Below the pieces are notes generated by a model, which was given only the letters and a program-made list of their open reading frames with translations, did not search any database and was not told the DNA's origin. Both the position numbers and the translations under genes were made by a program. A DNA stretch of 5,896 nt from Christensenella sp. UBA1385. Lineage in GTDB: Bacteria; Bacillota; Clostridia; Christensenellales; Aristaeellaceae. The stretch lies in the NCBI GenBank assembly GCA_002305755.1, contig DBQV01000050.1:1-5896 (forward strand). Reading direction: 5' to 3'. Positions 5,404-5,896 of this stretch are shown here, one piece after another (position 1 is the stretch's first letter; every line of letters begins with the position of its first letter).

Positions 5404-5896
5404 CTGTCGCCCGTTTGCTGACGGCATTGGTTCCAAGCAGTGTTACGCAGGAAATCACGGATTCGAACAGACCAACGGCCGCCCCGTAGCTGTAATTGCG
5501 CTCCAGCATCCCCTTGCGGAACACGTAGGTGGAAATGATATCCGATACGCTGTAGTTCATCGGATTGTACAGCAGCAGCGTCTTATCCGCGCCGATGCGG
5601 ATGATATTGGCCGATTGCAGCACCAGCATGGTGATGATGGTTGGCATGATGGAAGGCAGCGTGATGCTGACGATCATCCGCATCCGGCCAGCACCATCAA
5701 TAGTGGCAGCCTCATACAGCTGCGGATCAATGCCGGAGAGCGCAGCCAGATAAATGATGGCCCCCGATCCAAGCGACGACCAGATGCCGGAGGCAATGTA
5801 AATGGTACGATACCACTCAGGGCGAGTCATAAAGTAGATGGGCTGACCGCCCAGCGCCGCGATCACCTTGTTGATGATCCCGCTTCGCAGCGAGAA
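5333..5896 (-). CDS. ABC transporter permease, LplB-type carbohydrate family (partial, altered 3' end)
   Basis: This is an inner-membrane permease of a binding-protein-dependent sugar/oligosaccharide importer. It enters at the right edge, so its N-terminus is outside the window; the frame is open through 5896 and the GTG at 5866 is an internal valine. The EAA loop LYEAATIDGAG with a following ITLPSIMPTI marks the site that contacts the ATPase. The stretch IRIGADKTLLLYNPMN, the ISTYVFRKGM segment and NYSYGAAVGLFESVIS are typical of LplB-like permeases. Family members end shortly after a KxxxE motif with a few residues such as TSLW. Here SKRATE (ending at 5402) is instead followed by about 22 unrelated residues to a stop at 5333, which is FAD-oxidoreductase DNA read in another frame. 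The transport part is complete as far as visible. Partner permease, binding protein and ATPase genes are not in the window. Confidence 0.85.
   Translation of the reverse strand, partial: FSLRSGIINKVIAALGGQPIYFMTRPEWYRTIYIASGIWSSLGSGAIIYLAALSGIDPQLYEAATIDGAGRMRMIVSITLPSIMPTIITMLVLQSANIIRIGADKTLLLYNPMNYSVSDIISTYVFRKGMLERNYSYGAAVGLFESVISCVTLLGTNAVSKRATEFKFSHQGQKLTGAGQQTVRRGL

Noticed and set aside
1..5896. CRISPR arrays, tRNA/rRNA genes, insertion sequences
   Set aside because: No spaced direct repeats, cloverleaf-like segments, transposase motifs or terminal inverted repeats with target duplications were seen.

Overview
The window (about 55% G+C in its coding part) looks like a catabolic locus of a Gram-positive, Clostridia-like bacterium (Bacillota). 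The main clues are an LplB-type ABC sugar permease next to a PF12831-type FAD oxidoreductase, strong GGAGG-type ribosome binding sites, and tightly overlapping genes. No species can be named from the sequence.

Layout. Positions 1-234 are A+T-richer (about 43% G+C for bases 1-240 by hand count). This stretch holds no recognisable gene, but it carries a good sigma70-type promoter (TTGACA, 17 bp, TGaTAAAGT) and an inverted repeat over the -10 and start region that could be an operator. From 235 to 4650 five plus-strand genes form one compact transcription unit: an atypical NAD-dependent epimerase/dehydratase-like (extended SDR) protein, a DapA/aldolase-superfamily lyase, a TetR-family regulator, an amidohydrolase-2 family metal hydrolase, and a Gfo/Idh/MocA oxidoreductase. 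Four of the five genes overlap a neighbour or lie within about a dozen bases of one. The unit ends in an 18-base palindrome.

Converging on it from the right, on the minus strand, are an ABC permease that enters at the window edge and the C-terminal part of an FAD-dependent oxidoreductase. These two are joined out of frame within about a dozen bases near 5391-5404. The permease lacks only its last few residues and its own stop codon, while the oxidoreductase has lost its whole FAD-binding N-terminal part. This is the signature of a deletion, or of a misassembly, that removed whatever lay between the two genes.

How the genes may work together (inference). Two NAD(P)-linked redox enzymes, a Schiff-base lyase/aldolase and a metal-dependent hydrolase/decarboxylase/lactonase under a TetR regulator fit a pathway that oxidises, opens and cleaves a sugar, sugar acid or cyclic carboxylic acid. 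The neighbouring carbohydrate-type ABC transporter could import the substrate. The substrate cannot be read from the sequence.
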